Shown here: piece after piece, positions 18,555 to 24,997 of the stretch | How the letters are laid out: every line of letters begins with the position of its first letter | Position numbering within the stretch: the first letter of the stretch is position 1 | NCBI RefSeq assembly: GCF_002556635.1 | Contig: NZ_MWMO01000026.1 | Coordinates: 1 to 37,450 of the forward strand | Source: Novosphingobium sp. PC22D | GTDB taxonomy: Bacteria > Pseudomonadota > Alphaproteobacteria > Sphingomonadales > Sphingomonadaceae | Direction: 5' to 3' | DNA: 37,450 nt | Program-made: the position numbers and the translations under genes | The notes under the pieces: model-generated | What the model saw: the letters and a program-made list of their open reading frames with translations, nothing else | What the model was told of the DNA's origin: nothing | Databases searched by the model: none

Positions 18555-18561
18555 GGGCCTG
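18531..18561 (-). promoter_or_regulatory. Perfect 15-bp hairpin between lasso A and B
   Basis: The arms CAGGCCCGTGCCGCC (18531-18545) and GGCGGCACGGGCCTG (18547-18561) are exact complements around one base. It starts 9 bp after the precursor stop and covers the annotated GTG start of B. No T-run follows. It is probably an RNA structure that protects the precursor message or limits downstream expression, so that substrate is made in excess over enzymes. That role is inferred. Confidence 0.75.
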
Positions 18562-18569
18562 CGCCGGGC

Positions 18570-18701
18570 TCACTCGGCTTCGATGCCGTTCAGGCGCGCG
18601 ATCGCGCCGAACTCGTCCGTTTCGCCGGGCAGGCCGAGCGTTTCGAGGCTCGCGGCGCCGAGGTCCTCGGCCTGGTCAGGTTCATAGCGGGTATCGTCCA
18701 T
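18570..18701 (-). CDS. Lasso peptide precursor A (43 aa)
   Basis: A short gene starting at ATG 18701 after GGAGACAAACC (GGAG, 7 nt spacing). The 22-residue leader is acidic and has the required Thr at -2 (Thr21, in SLETL). The core begins at Gly23: ring residues GLPGETDE, so the N-terminal amine can close on Glu30 (core position 8), leaving a 13-residue tail starting FGAIARL. Asp29 (position 7) is the alternative acceptor. The ring and first tail residues resemble subterisin from a Novosphingobium-type strain (G-PPG-D, Glu8, FG), as far as I recall it. Steric locks could be Phe31, Ile34, Arg36 or Leu37. The mature full-length lasso peptide would weigh about 2140.04 Da (neutral monoisotopic, calculated by hand). 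Confidence 0.9.
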   Translation of the reverse strand: MDDTRYEPDQAEDLGAASLETLGLPGETDEFGAIARLNGIEAE

Positions 18702-18784
18702 GGTTTGTCTCCGTTCTTGCCGGCTGCGTCATTGCAACCAGTTCCAAGGCTACGGAACATGGCTCGCTATCCGAACTTTATACG

Positions 18785-18826
18785 CAGGCGATGTCGTGAA
18801 TGTTGGATCGCCTGGTATTTTTCCCG
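18785..18826 (-). promoter_or_regulatory. Candidate lasso operon promoter with dyad
   Basis: On the minus strand, CGGGAAAAA (18826-18818) is followed after 7 nt by CGAT, the same layout as before the receptor gene at 11149. CAGGCGAT (18785-18792) and ATCGCCTG (18807-18814) form a perfect 8-bp inverted repeat overlapping its downstream side. The precursor ATG lies about 85-120 bp further on. Control by the FecI-type factor is an inference from the shared motif. Confidence 0.45.
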
Positions 18827-18895
18827 GTAGCTGCTGACCCGGCTTGCTTCTCTCTTGCTGGTTACTGCGCGAGGCGGATTGTTGCGGGGTGACTC

Positions 18896-18942
18896 GTGAC
18901 AAATCCTATGATAGAATTGAGTTCTGTAAGAGGATTTGTCAC
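18896..18942 (+). promoter_or_regulatory. AbiE operator: 12-bp inverted repeat
   Basis: GTGACAAATCCT (18896-18907) and AGGATTTGTCAC (18931-18942) are perfect complements. The second arm ends directly before ATG 18943, and a -10-like TATGAT (18907-18912) lies at the edge of the first arm. AbiEi antitoxins are known to repress their own operon by binding inverted repeats, which fits. Confidence 0.75.
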
Positions 18943-19563
18943 ATGCTCTCGACGCCAGTCTCGCAGCGGGCCAAACTTCGCGATCTGTTCGCCGCGCACA
19001 CGATGATGCGTGCAGGCGAGCTGCGCGCGGCCGGCATCGGGCCACAAACAATCGCGCGTGCGGTCGAGGATGGCGAGCTTGAACGGATTTCGCGCGGTCT
19101 CTACCAGCGTCGCGACGCGGATATCGAAGAAAATCAGATTCTGGCTGAAGCAGCAATGCGCGTTCCCAAGGGCGTCATTGCTCTCACTTCAGCTCTCGCC
19201 TTTCATGGACTGACAGATCAAATGCCACGCCGGATTTGGATGGCGATCGGTCCGAGTGACTGGTCGCCGGTAAAATCCTATCCGCCGCTGCGGATCGTGC
19301 GCTTCACCCATCGCTATCTAGGTCAAGGCGTCGAGCATCACCTGATTGCCGGTGTCAATGTACCCATTTACTCGGTCTCAAAGACGCTGGCCGACACATT
19401 CCGGAATCCCAAACTGGTCGATCGCTCGGTCGCGGTCGAAGGTCTGCGTGCGGCAATCGAAAAACGCAAAGTGACGCCGAGCGTCATCGCCGAAGGAGCC
19501 AAGGCCGGCGGTGTGTGGACAACCATGCGCCCATATCTCGAGGCGCTCACCGCAAATGGCTAG
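18943..19563 (+). CDS. abiEi: AbiEi-family antitoxin
   Basis: A 206-aa protein with an N-terminal winged helix (about 8-55; MMRAGELRAAGIGPQTIARAVEDGELERISRGLYQ), then the conserved AbiEi antitoxin region (ALTSALAFHGLTDQMP, SVSKTLADTFR). Type IV antitoxins of this group counter the nucleotidyltransferase toxin without binding it tightly, and repress their own promoter. AAGAGG lies 9 nt before ATG 18943; an in-frame upstream ATG (18844) would run through the operator and is unlikely. The stop codon overlaps the toxin start. The pair sits between the lasso and quorum-sensing cargo and probably helps to keep the element. Confidence 0.9.
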   Translation: MLSTPVSQRAKLRDLFAAHTMMRAGELRAAGIGPQTIARAVEDGELERISRGLYQRRDADIEENQILAEAAMRVPKGVIALTSALAFHGLTDQMPRRIWMAIGPSDWSPVKSYPPLRIVRFTHRYLGQGVEHHLIAGVNVPIYSVSKTLADTFRNPKLVDRSVAVEGLRAAIEKRKVTPSVIAEGAKAGGVWTTMRPYLEALTANG

Positions 19564-20425
19564 GGCTCCCGTAAATCTCGCCAAATCGGTGAAGGACCGC
19601 CTGCTCGCCATTTCCCGCCAGGAAGGTCGTTCATTCGACGTGCTGCTGGTTCGTTTTGCCCTTGAGCGCCTGCTCTACCGGCTATCGATCTCGGATCACC
19701 GTGAACGCTTCGTGCTCAAGGGCGGGATGCTGGTCACGGCGTGGATTGGCGATGATAACCGGGTCACCCGGGATGCTGATTTCCTGGGCCATGGTGATGC
19801 GGATCCCGACAAACTGATCTCCGACTTTCGGGCGATCATGCAAATCGCAGGAGATGACGGTCTGGTTTTTGACGTCGACGCGCTAACTGCGACCGCAATC
19901 CGCGAAGAAATGGAATATGGGGGCGTCAGACTCAAGACCGCCGCCTTTCTGGAACGCACAAAGGTTCCGGTGACGATCGACATAGGCTTCGGCGATGCGC
20001 TGGCGGATGTGACCCAGCGGCTCGAATATCCCACGCTCCTCGATCTTCCCGTTCCTCGTATTAGATCCTATCCGCCGGCAACCGTCATTGCCGAGAAGTT
20101 TCAGGCGATGGTCGCGCTCGGTGTGATCAATGGCCGAATGAAGGACTACTATGATCTTTGGGCGATCCCGAGAAATCTGGAGATCGCTTCCGATGAACTC
20201 GACGCGGCGATCCTGGCGACGTTCGATAGGCGCGGGACATCAATCCCTGCTCTGAGGCCGCCTGGACTGTCGCTGGAAATGCTCGAGGATGAAGCGAAGC
20301 AGCGTCAGTGGCACGCCTATGCCTCATCGCTCGAACTCGAAGATCTCGGTTTGGACACGGTCATCGATGCGGTCTGGAGGCTCGTCGGTCCGTCTTGCGA
20401 AAGATTGCTCTCCAGATGCCGTTGA
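19556..20425 (+). CDS. abiEii: AbiEii-family nucleotidyltransferase toxin
   Basis: A 289-aa DUF1814-type nucleotidyltransferase. Key motifs: FVLKGGMLVTAW, then RVTRDADFLG, with the catalytic acidic pair, followed by PVTIDIGFGD and the late EKFQAMVALGVINGRMKDYYDLWA motif. Related toxins (AbiEii, MenT) transfer nucleotides, in known cases to tRNA, and stop growth or block phage. ATG 19556 overlaps the antitoxin stop (ATGGCTAG), so translation is coupled. The gene ends facing the minus-strand gntR gene about 95 bp away; I see no clear terminator in between. Confidence 0.9.
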   Translation: MARAPVNLAKSVKDRLLAISRQEGRSFDVLLVRFALERLLYRLSISDHRERFVLKGGMLVTAWIGDDNRVTRDADFLGHGDADPDKLISDFRAIMQIAGDDGLVFDVDALTATAIREEMEYGGVRLKTAAFLERTKVPVTIDIGFGDALADVTQRLEYPTLLDLPVPRIRSYPPATVIAEKFQAMVALGVINGRMKDYYDLWAIPRNLEIASDELDAAILATFDRRGTSIPALRPPGLSLEMLEDEAKQRQWHAYASSLELEDLGLDTVIDAVWRLVGPSCERLLSRCR

Positions 20426-20519
20426 TGCAGTTCGCCAGACAATCCGTCGAACTGGCCAGGACAAGTCAAATCCTGTTCACTTGCCCGCTTTCGACCGAGA
20501 CCTTGAATAATCGCCATTA

Positions 20520-21128
20520 TCAATCGGCACGATAGACCGCTCTCACCAAGGCAGAGGCAGCCCGCGCCCGGCTGCGGTGATAGTATCCCGATATGCGCCG
20601 GATTTCGGCGCGATCACTCCGATCGATAGCCAATTCGAATGCCAAGGCCTCCTTCTCCGCAAATTCGAATATCTGCGGCTCGACGTGGCGCACGGCGTGG
20701 AGCCGTGCGCCAATCGCCGCCAGCGCGCGGCGATGTTCCTCGTTGGGCGAGGCCAGCGCCAGGACTTCGAAGGCGTCGCGCATGCGCGCCGGATAGGCCG
20801 GTTCCCTGTCGGCGATCCGATCCCAGTCTATGACTGGGCGCGGCTCCCAGTTTCGGAGGATAACGCCGACAATCTGGCCTGACCAGGCGAGCATGTCCTT
20901 CAAGGATGGCTCGTCGAGCTGCGGAAGGAAGTAACCGCTGGCCATGCGCGATTCGATCAGCCCCTCGCCGGTCAGCAGGTTTAGCGCGTCGCGCACCGGC
21001 GTCACGCTCGACGCAAGCCGCTCGGCGAGCGCGGCCGGGTCGACACGGTCGCCCGGCCGGAACTCGCGGCAGGTCACGAGTTCCTTCAGCGCTTCGTAGA
21101 CGCGGGCCGTGGTTGCGCCCGCATTCAT
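20520..21128 (-). CDS. GntR-family transcription regulator
   Basis: A 202-aa regulator with an N-terminal winged helix-turn-helix (about 8-72; CREFRPGDRVDPAALAERLASSVTPVRDALNLLTGEGLIESR) and an all-helical ligand-binding domain of FCD type (about 85-195), somewhat shorter than usual. ATG 21128 overlaps the phyH stop (ATGA), so it is the last gene of the luxR-luxI-phyH-gntR operon. Its ligand and targets are not visible in the sequence. A possible role is control of the oxygenase product pathway or of the operon itself. Confidence 0.85.
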   Translation of the reverse strand: MNAGATTARVYEALKELVTCREFRPGDRVDPAALAERLASSVTPVRDALNLLTGEGLIESRMASGYFLPQLDEPSLKDMLAWSGQIVGVILRNWEPRPVIDWDRIADREPAYPARMRDAFEVLALASPNEEHRRALAAIGARLHAVRHVEPQIFEFAEKEALAFELAIDRSDRAEIRRISGYYHRSRARAASALVRAVYRAD

Positions 21129-22012
21129 GCCCCGCCTTTCTGCGCGGCTTCATAGGCTTCGACCGCGGCCTGCTGATCGGGACGCAATGCATCGATGGCG
21201 CCGAGGCGCCGTCCATCGTGCGAGCCCAGCAACACCGACGGGCATTGCCCCTCGAAATTGCCGAGATTGGGCCGGTGCTGGCAATAACCGACGAGACTTG
21301 CCAGATCGGGCGAGAACGAACGCGCGAGCCCGGGCGGATAGGAGAGCCACTGGTTCTCGTAGGGCTTGAGCCAGCCGAGCGAATAGCCGATCACGATCCC
21401 GCGCCTTTCGGCCGTCGTGCGGTTCGCGCTAGCGCAATGAAGCGTCGAGCCGAGCATGATCAGTGCATCGCCCGGATCGAGGTCGGGCACGAGGCACTCG
21501 TCGGGCTCCTCGGTATCGAGCGCGGCCCTGCCATGACTTCCTGGCCAGATGCGCGTCGCGCCGTTTCCTTCGCGAAACGGCGTCAACGGCCACATGACGT
21601 TGACGAGGTATTCGATTTCGCCCTTGGGCGCCTGCCACATGTCCTGATCGCGGTGCGGCATCTGCGCCGGTGCCCGCGGATGGACTGCGATCGCCTGCGC
21701 GGTGTTGAGCTGGATCCGCTCACAGAACGGCAGGAGCAGGGTCTCGACCAGATCGAGTACGCTTGGGTGGCGCACGAGCCGCTCGGCAAGCGGCGATCGG
21801 ATCAGGAGGCGGCCGAACCGGCGCGTGCGCGATCCGTAAAAGGCGCCCTTGCCGAAGGGCGTGTTCGCAAAGTCCTCCTCAAGGTCCGCCTGGAGATTGG
21901 CGATCAGCGCAGGGTCGAGCGCGCCGCGAAGGATCGCAAAACCGCTATCGCGCAATTGCGCCAATGCCGTCGGGTTCGGCATGGGGATGGCCGGGGTGAG
22001 TTTCGTTGCCAT
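21125..22012 (-). CDS. Phytanoyl-CoA dioxygenase (PhyH) family protein
   Basis: A 295-aa Fe(II)/2-oxoglutarate oxygenase. The metal site is seen as HRDQDMW (His-x-Asp) in the middle and a distal His in GSTLHCASANRT, with a following Arg for 2-oxoglutarate. RBS GGGAGG stands 6 nt before ATG 22012, 16 bp behind the luxI stop. To my knowledge luxI-linked phyH genes recur in Novosphingobium and some rhizobia, but the substrate is unknown. Possible jobs are tailoring a signal or making a secondary metabolite under quorum control. Confidence 0.85.
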   Translation of the reverse strand: MATKLTPAIPMPNPTALAQLRDSGFAILRGALDPALIANLQADLEEDFANTPFGKGAFYGSRTRRFGRLLIRSPLAERLVRHPSVLDLVETLLLPFCERIQLNTAQAIAVHPRAPAQMPHRDQDMWQAPKGEIEYLVNVMWPLTPFREGNGATRIWPGSHGRAALDTEEPDECLVPDLDPGDALIMLGSTLHCASANRTTAERRGIVIGYSLGWLKPYENQWLSYPPGLARSFSPDLASLVGYCQHRPNLGNFEGQCPSVLLGSHDGRRLGAIDALRPDQQAAVEAYEAAQKGGA

Positions 22013-22028
22013 ATCGTCCTCCCTTGGG

Positions 22029-22643
22029 TCAGGCGGCCTTGCGACCGGCGGTTTCGGGAAGGGGCGCAGGAACGATTCCGGCCGCGCTCAGGCGATGCGG
22101 CGTATCGGGCTCGATGATGATCCGCGCGGCCGCGAGCATCGTGCCCCCGACCATCTGCGGCAGGCCAAGTGGCCGGCATTTCCACCCAAAGGCCAGGATC
22201 TGCTGGAACCAGCTCATGTGCGCGACCGCGCAATAGGCGCCGATCCGGTTCTCGAGCGCGTGTTCGACCAGAGATGTGACAAGCGCATCGCGTACGAGCC
22301 GCCGCTCGCTCGCACGCAAGTCACGGTCGAGACAGAAGCGGGTGATCTCGTAGGTGTCGACAGAGCGCGGCACCTCGCCCTCGCAGAGCATGGGATAGAG
22401 GCTCGAGAGGATATTGGCGCGCATGGTCGGAAGCAGTCGCGCCGATCCCAGGTGCCGACCATCACGGCCGGCGAGCACGAGGTAAGTCGCATGTTCGTTG
22501 TCGAACTGGTCGACCTCAAAGGTGTCGCCAAGGACGGGAACGTCCCAGCGCAGCAGATCGACGAAGACTTCCTTGCGCGCCTTGAACATGGCGCGAAGGA
22601 CACTGACTTCCAGCGGGTCGCCGGACTTGAGAACATGAAGCAT
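22029..22643 (-). CDS. luxI: LuxI-family acyl-homoserine lactone synthase
   Basis: A 204-aa autoinducer synthase. The N-terminal half has the family's conserved residues: F-KARKEVFVDLL, then EVDQFDNEHATYLV (the E-x-D-x-F-D motif) and GSARLLPT with its catalytic-site Arg; CDS length fits. It joins an acyl group to S-adenosylmethionine to make a homoserine lactone. Acyl chain length cannot be read from sequence. It lies 60 bp downstream of luxR on the same strand, with phyH following at 16 bp spacing. The last 30 residues are Pro/Ala-rich and variable. Confidence 0.92.
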   Translation of the reverse strand: MLHVLKSGDPLEVSVLRAMFKARKEVFVDLLRWDVPVLGDTFEVDQFDNEHATYLVLAGRDGRHLGSARLLPTMRANILSSLYPMLCEGEVPRSVDTYEITRFCLDRDLRASERRLVRDALVTSLVEHALENRIGAYCAVAHMSWFQQILAFGWKCRPLGLPQMVGGTMLAAARIIIEPDTPHRLSAAGIVPAPLPETAGRKAA

Positions 22644-22653
22644 CGCCTGGGTT

Positions 22654-22679
22654 CCTTGACCGTTGCAGGTCGGCCAAGG
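22654..22679 (-). promoter_or_regulatory. Dyad between luxR and luxI
   Basis: A partly symmetric 26-bp sequence, CCTTG-x-CCG-N8-CGG-x-CAAGG, 10 bp before the luxI start codon. It is too close to the start for a normal lux box, unless the transcript is leaderless; an RNA hairpin limiting luxI translation, or a terminator of the luxR message without T-run, are alternatives. Confidence 0.35.
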
Positions 22680-22703
22680 CTCGGGGATGCGGGGGCTCTC
22701 GCG

Positions 22704-23471
22704 CTATTCCCGGAAAGGGGTATATCGCCGTGCAACGATCTCGCTGAAGCTCAGCGTTCCGTCAAACAGCGTCCGGACCGCCAGCAATGTCCGCTTGTTC
22801 ACACCGTAGCGCTCGCAGGCCATCTTGATATGGCGCGTGACCGTATCCTCTTCGATTCCCAGGATCCGGGATACTTCCCAGTCGGTCTTGCCGCGCGCGA
22901 CCCAGAGCGCACAGTCGCGCTGGCGCGGCGTCAGACGCGGCAGATCCTGGCAAGCCGGATCACCTGGAGGAATCAAAAGCCGGCGCGCCGCCTCGAAGGC
23001 GAAGGCGCCGACCAGCTGGGCCAGCGGCATCATCGCTTCGGGAAATTGCGAGCTGTCCCTGTTCGCAAAGGTGCACGATCCGCGCGCTTCGCCCGGCACA
23101 TTAGCCGGCACGGTGAATCCGTCACCGATGCCCTGCTGTCTGCCCTTGTCGAGGATTTTCATATCGCGCTTCTCGAGCGCGATGAGTTTCTTAAGCTGCG
23201 ACCAGCGAAAGCCGACGCTGGTGACATGCGCGGCGCGGTGGACCGGGTCGGCAAGCCCCAGCGCCATACTGTCGTAGTACTCGGCCCAGCGTTCGGGATA
23301 ATTGTGCAGGTGAATGACGTCACCTTCGTTCGCCTGGACGTCGACATGGTGGGTGAGGGCAAAGAACTCAAAACCCAGCCGCCGCGTGATCGCGGTCATC
23401 GCTTCACCAAGATCCTCACGGCTTCCCACTTGTTCGATCAGCTCGATCAGGCCGTGTGCCAAGTCCATCAT
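22704..23471 (-). CDS. luxR: LuxR-family quorum-sensing regulator
   Basis: A 255-aa regulator. Residues about 15-165 are the autoinducer-binding domain, with the typical Trp/Tyr/Asp residues (HNYPERWAEYYDSMALGLADPV...FRW). Residues about 185-250 are a LuxR helix-turn-helix (LTPRQRDCALWVARGKTDWEVSRILGIEEDTVTRHIKMACERYGV). Start ATG 23471 (or the next ATG, 23468) is chosen; an upstream in-frame start at 23558 would add an odd Trp/Cys/Arg-rich segment. It probably senses the lactone made by the adjacent luxI product and controls the operon. The AT-rich region upstream separates it from a divergent gene. Confidence 0.92.
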   Translation of the reverse strand: MMDLAHGLIELIEQVGSREDLGEAMTAITRRLGFEFFALTHHVDVQANEGDVIHLHNYPERWAEYYDSMALGLADPVHRAAHVTSVGFRWSQLKKLIALEKRDMKILDKGRQQGIGDGFTVPANVPGEARGSCTFANRDSSQFPEAMMPLAQLVGAFAFEAARRLLIPPGDPACQDLPRLTPRQRDCALWVARGKTDWEVSRILGIEEDTVTRHIKMACERYGVNKRTLLAVRTLFDGTLSFSEIVARRYTPFRE

Positions 23472-23746
23472 GACTACCAGGCGGCGCCACGATCCCGGGC
23501 GGCATCTCAAGCTGCCGGGGTCCCAGGGAACGTCCTTCCCTGCCAAGTGCCAGCACACGGGTTCTCAGGCCGAATGCCGGCATGCTTTCAATATTCCCAA
23601 AAGTATCATCAAAATTTCATGTTTAGAAGTCGCAATACTGAGAATATAAGACACGTATATTTGCATGGGAATTCACGGCAGTTTGTGTACACTTCGGTTT
23701 GGTGGAGGAATACAACTCGTCCTAACGTACGTCATCGCTGTCCGTC
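23472..23746. promoter_or_regulatory. AT-rich divergent promoter region
   Basis: The part from about 23580 to 23730 is clearly richer in A and T than its surroundings and separates luxR (leftwards) from the unknown 334-aa gene (rightwards). It contains the perfect palindromes GTGTACAC (23685-23692) and ACGTACGT (23725-23732), possible operator halves. I cannot assign a lux box with confidence. Confidence 0.45.
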
Positions 23747-24751
23747 ATGAGATCGCCGGCCGATAAATGGGATGCCCGGCCGACCGATCCTGCATGGCAG
23801 CCAACTCCAAAGGCGCTGCATCCTGCACCACGATCTCGATCCAAGGGGCGCAAGCCGCCGCTCTTCTGCCGCTGGACCTCGCTTGCCTCCGCTCTCGGCG
23901 CCTTTGCCCGCCATCGCGGCAAAGTCCAGTCGCTCGGACACATCCTGCCGTTGCACTGGTACGTTGCCTGCCGGCTGGTCGTCGAAGGCGGTTTCGCGCC
24001 CGACGATATCCGTCCACGGCCGCCTTTCGCCCTCGAGGAGATCGGCGACGGTGAGGCGATCCTCCATTTCGATCCGGAACTCGGAGGAAGCGGTGAGGGC
24101 ATTGTCCTTGGCGCCTTGAAGGCCAAGCACATGGATGTGCTCGTGACCTCCGAACGGATCGGGCCGGTGCTCGCGGTCTCGTGCAAGGGCGTCACCGGCG
24201 CATTGCGCAACCTCGGTAACCGGCTTGAGGAAATCATCGGCGAAAACACTAACCTGCACATGACCTATCCTGCGCTGGTCCTGGCGCACCTGATTCTTGT
24301 CCGAATGGACAAGCCTCCATCCTCCCATGTTCGAAGGCCCCTTGCGCGCGACATTCGGCAGGCCTGGCTTGACCTCCCCGACGAGGAGAAATGCATCGGC
24401 GAGCGACTGGCCCCTGCCATCCGCCGCTTTGTCATGGGGCTCGAGGACCTCTCGCAGCGCCGCGCGGTCTTTGACCAGCCGGCGCGTTGCGAGGCCGCGC
24501 TCCTCGCCCGCATCGAAAACGGCGATCCGGCAAGCCAGGCTTCGTCGTCGTGTAGCCTGGATCCGGTTGCAGGCCGGCTCGATGATCTCTTCGCATCGCT
24601 CTACCAGGCCTATGACGAGCGCTTCACGCTTCGCTCGCCCGAACTCGCGCGCGTCCTCCGGCGGCGGCACTGGTGCGCGCACTCGCCGGGACTTCGGCTG
24701 TTCGGGCTCGACTACCGCGCGCGTGTCCGGCCGGAAGGTGACAGGTCATAA
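23747..24751 (+). CDS. Unknown protein, possible PD-(D/E)xK-like core
   Basis: A 334-aa protein I do not recognise. It has a basic, Pro-rich N-terminus, a hydrophobic helix (GHILPLHWYVACRLVVEGG), and a central stretch KAKHMDVLVTSERIGPVLAVSCKG followed by NRLEEIIGENTNLHMTYPALVLAHL. The Asp, strand, and S-x-K arrangement resembles the catalytic core of restriction-like nucleases, but this is only pattern matching. The C-terminal part is helical and Arg-rich. The gene is divergent from luxR and its TAA stop overlaps a hairpin/A-run at 24749. No RBS is evident just before ATG 23747; GGAGGAA lies about 37 nt upstream, so a start further upstream with a rare codon is possible. Confidence 0.6.
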   Translation: MRSPADKWDARPTDPAWQPTPKALHPAPRSRSKGRKPPLFCRWTSLASALGAFARHRGKVQSLGHILPLHWYVACRLVVEGGFAPDDIRPRPPFALEEIGDGEAILHFDPELGGSGEGIVLGALKAKHMDVLVTSERIGPVLAVSCKGVTGALRNLGNRLEEIIGENTNLHMTYPALVLAHLILVRMDKPPSSHVRRPLARDIRQAWLDLPDEEKCIGERLAPAIRRFVMGLEDLSQRRAVFDQPARCEAALLARIENGDPASQASSSCSLDPVAGRLDDLFASLYQAYDERFTLRSPELARVLRRRHWCAHSPGLRLFGLDYRARVRPEGDRS

Positions 24752-24778
24752 AAAATGCCCCCGCGAAGTTGCGGGGGC
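24750..24778 (-). terminator. Rho-independent terminator reading leftwards
   Basis: GCCCCCGC (24757-24764) pairs with GCGGGGGC (24771-24778) around a 6-nt loop. On the minus strand the stem is followed by ATTTTTT (24756-24750), the form of an intrinsic terminator. No minus-strand gene ends here, so it may stop antisense transcripts, or act weakly for the plus-strand gene. Confidence 0.65.
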
Positions 24779-24916
24779 TGCCAATATGAAATGGCCAGGT
24801 TGCAAGTTGTCGTATCGCGCGAACTTGCGGGGTCGCGCGTGGCCGCCATTACATTGCTGTTGTCGCGCGGGCAAAGTCAAAATTGATCTTTCGGTTTTCG
24901 AACGACACGGGGAGGA

Positions 24917-24930
24917 AGAGGGGAGGGGGC
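24917..24930 (+). repeat. Purine motif copy 2
   Basis: Identical to the motif at 2109-2122, 67 bp before the parB-like start codon. Confidence 0.7.
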
Positions 24931-24956
24931 TTCGCGCCTGTTCGAGCTGAAGGCGG

Positions 24957-24987
24957 CCTGATCGGGCACGCCGGCTCGTATCAGGAG
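24957..24987 (+). promoter_or_regulatory. Dyad overlapping the parB-like RBS
   Basis: CCTGAT (24957-24962) pairs with ATCAGG (24980-24985), whose last bases are part of the RBS AGGAG (24983-24987). A similar CCTGATG/CATCAGG pair covers the RBS at 34288. It could limit translation until opened. Confidence 0.4.
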
Positions 24988-24997
24988 TACAGATATC

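Noticed and set aside
9640..18826. Lasso ABC exporter (D gene)
   Set aside because: Looked for Walker A plus ABC signature motifs in and around the cluster; none found. This is normal for isopeptidase-type clusters.
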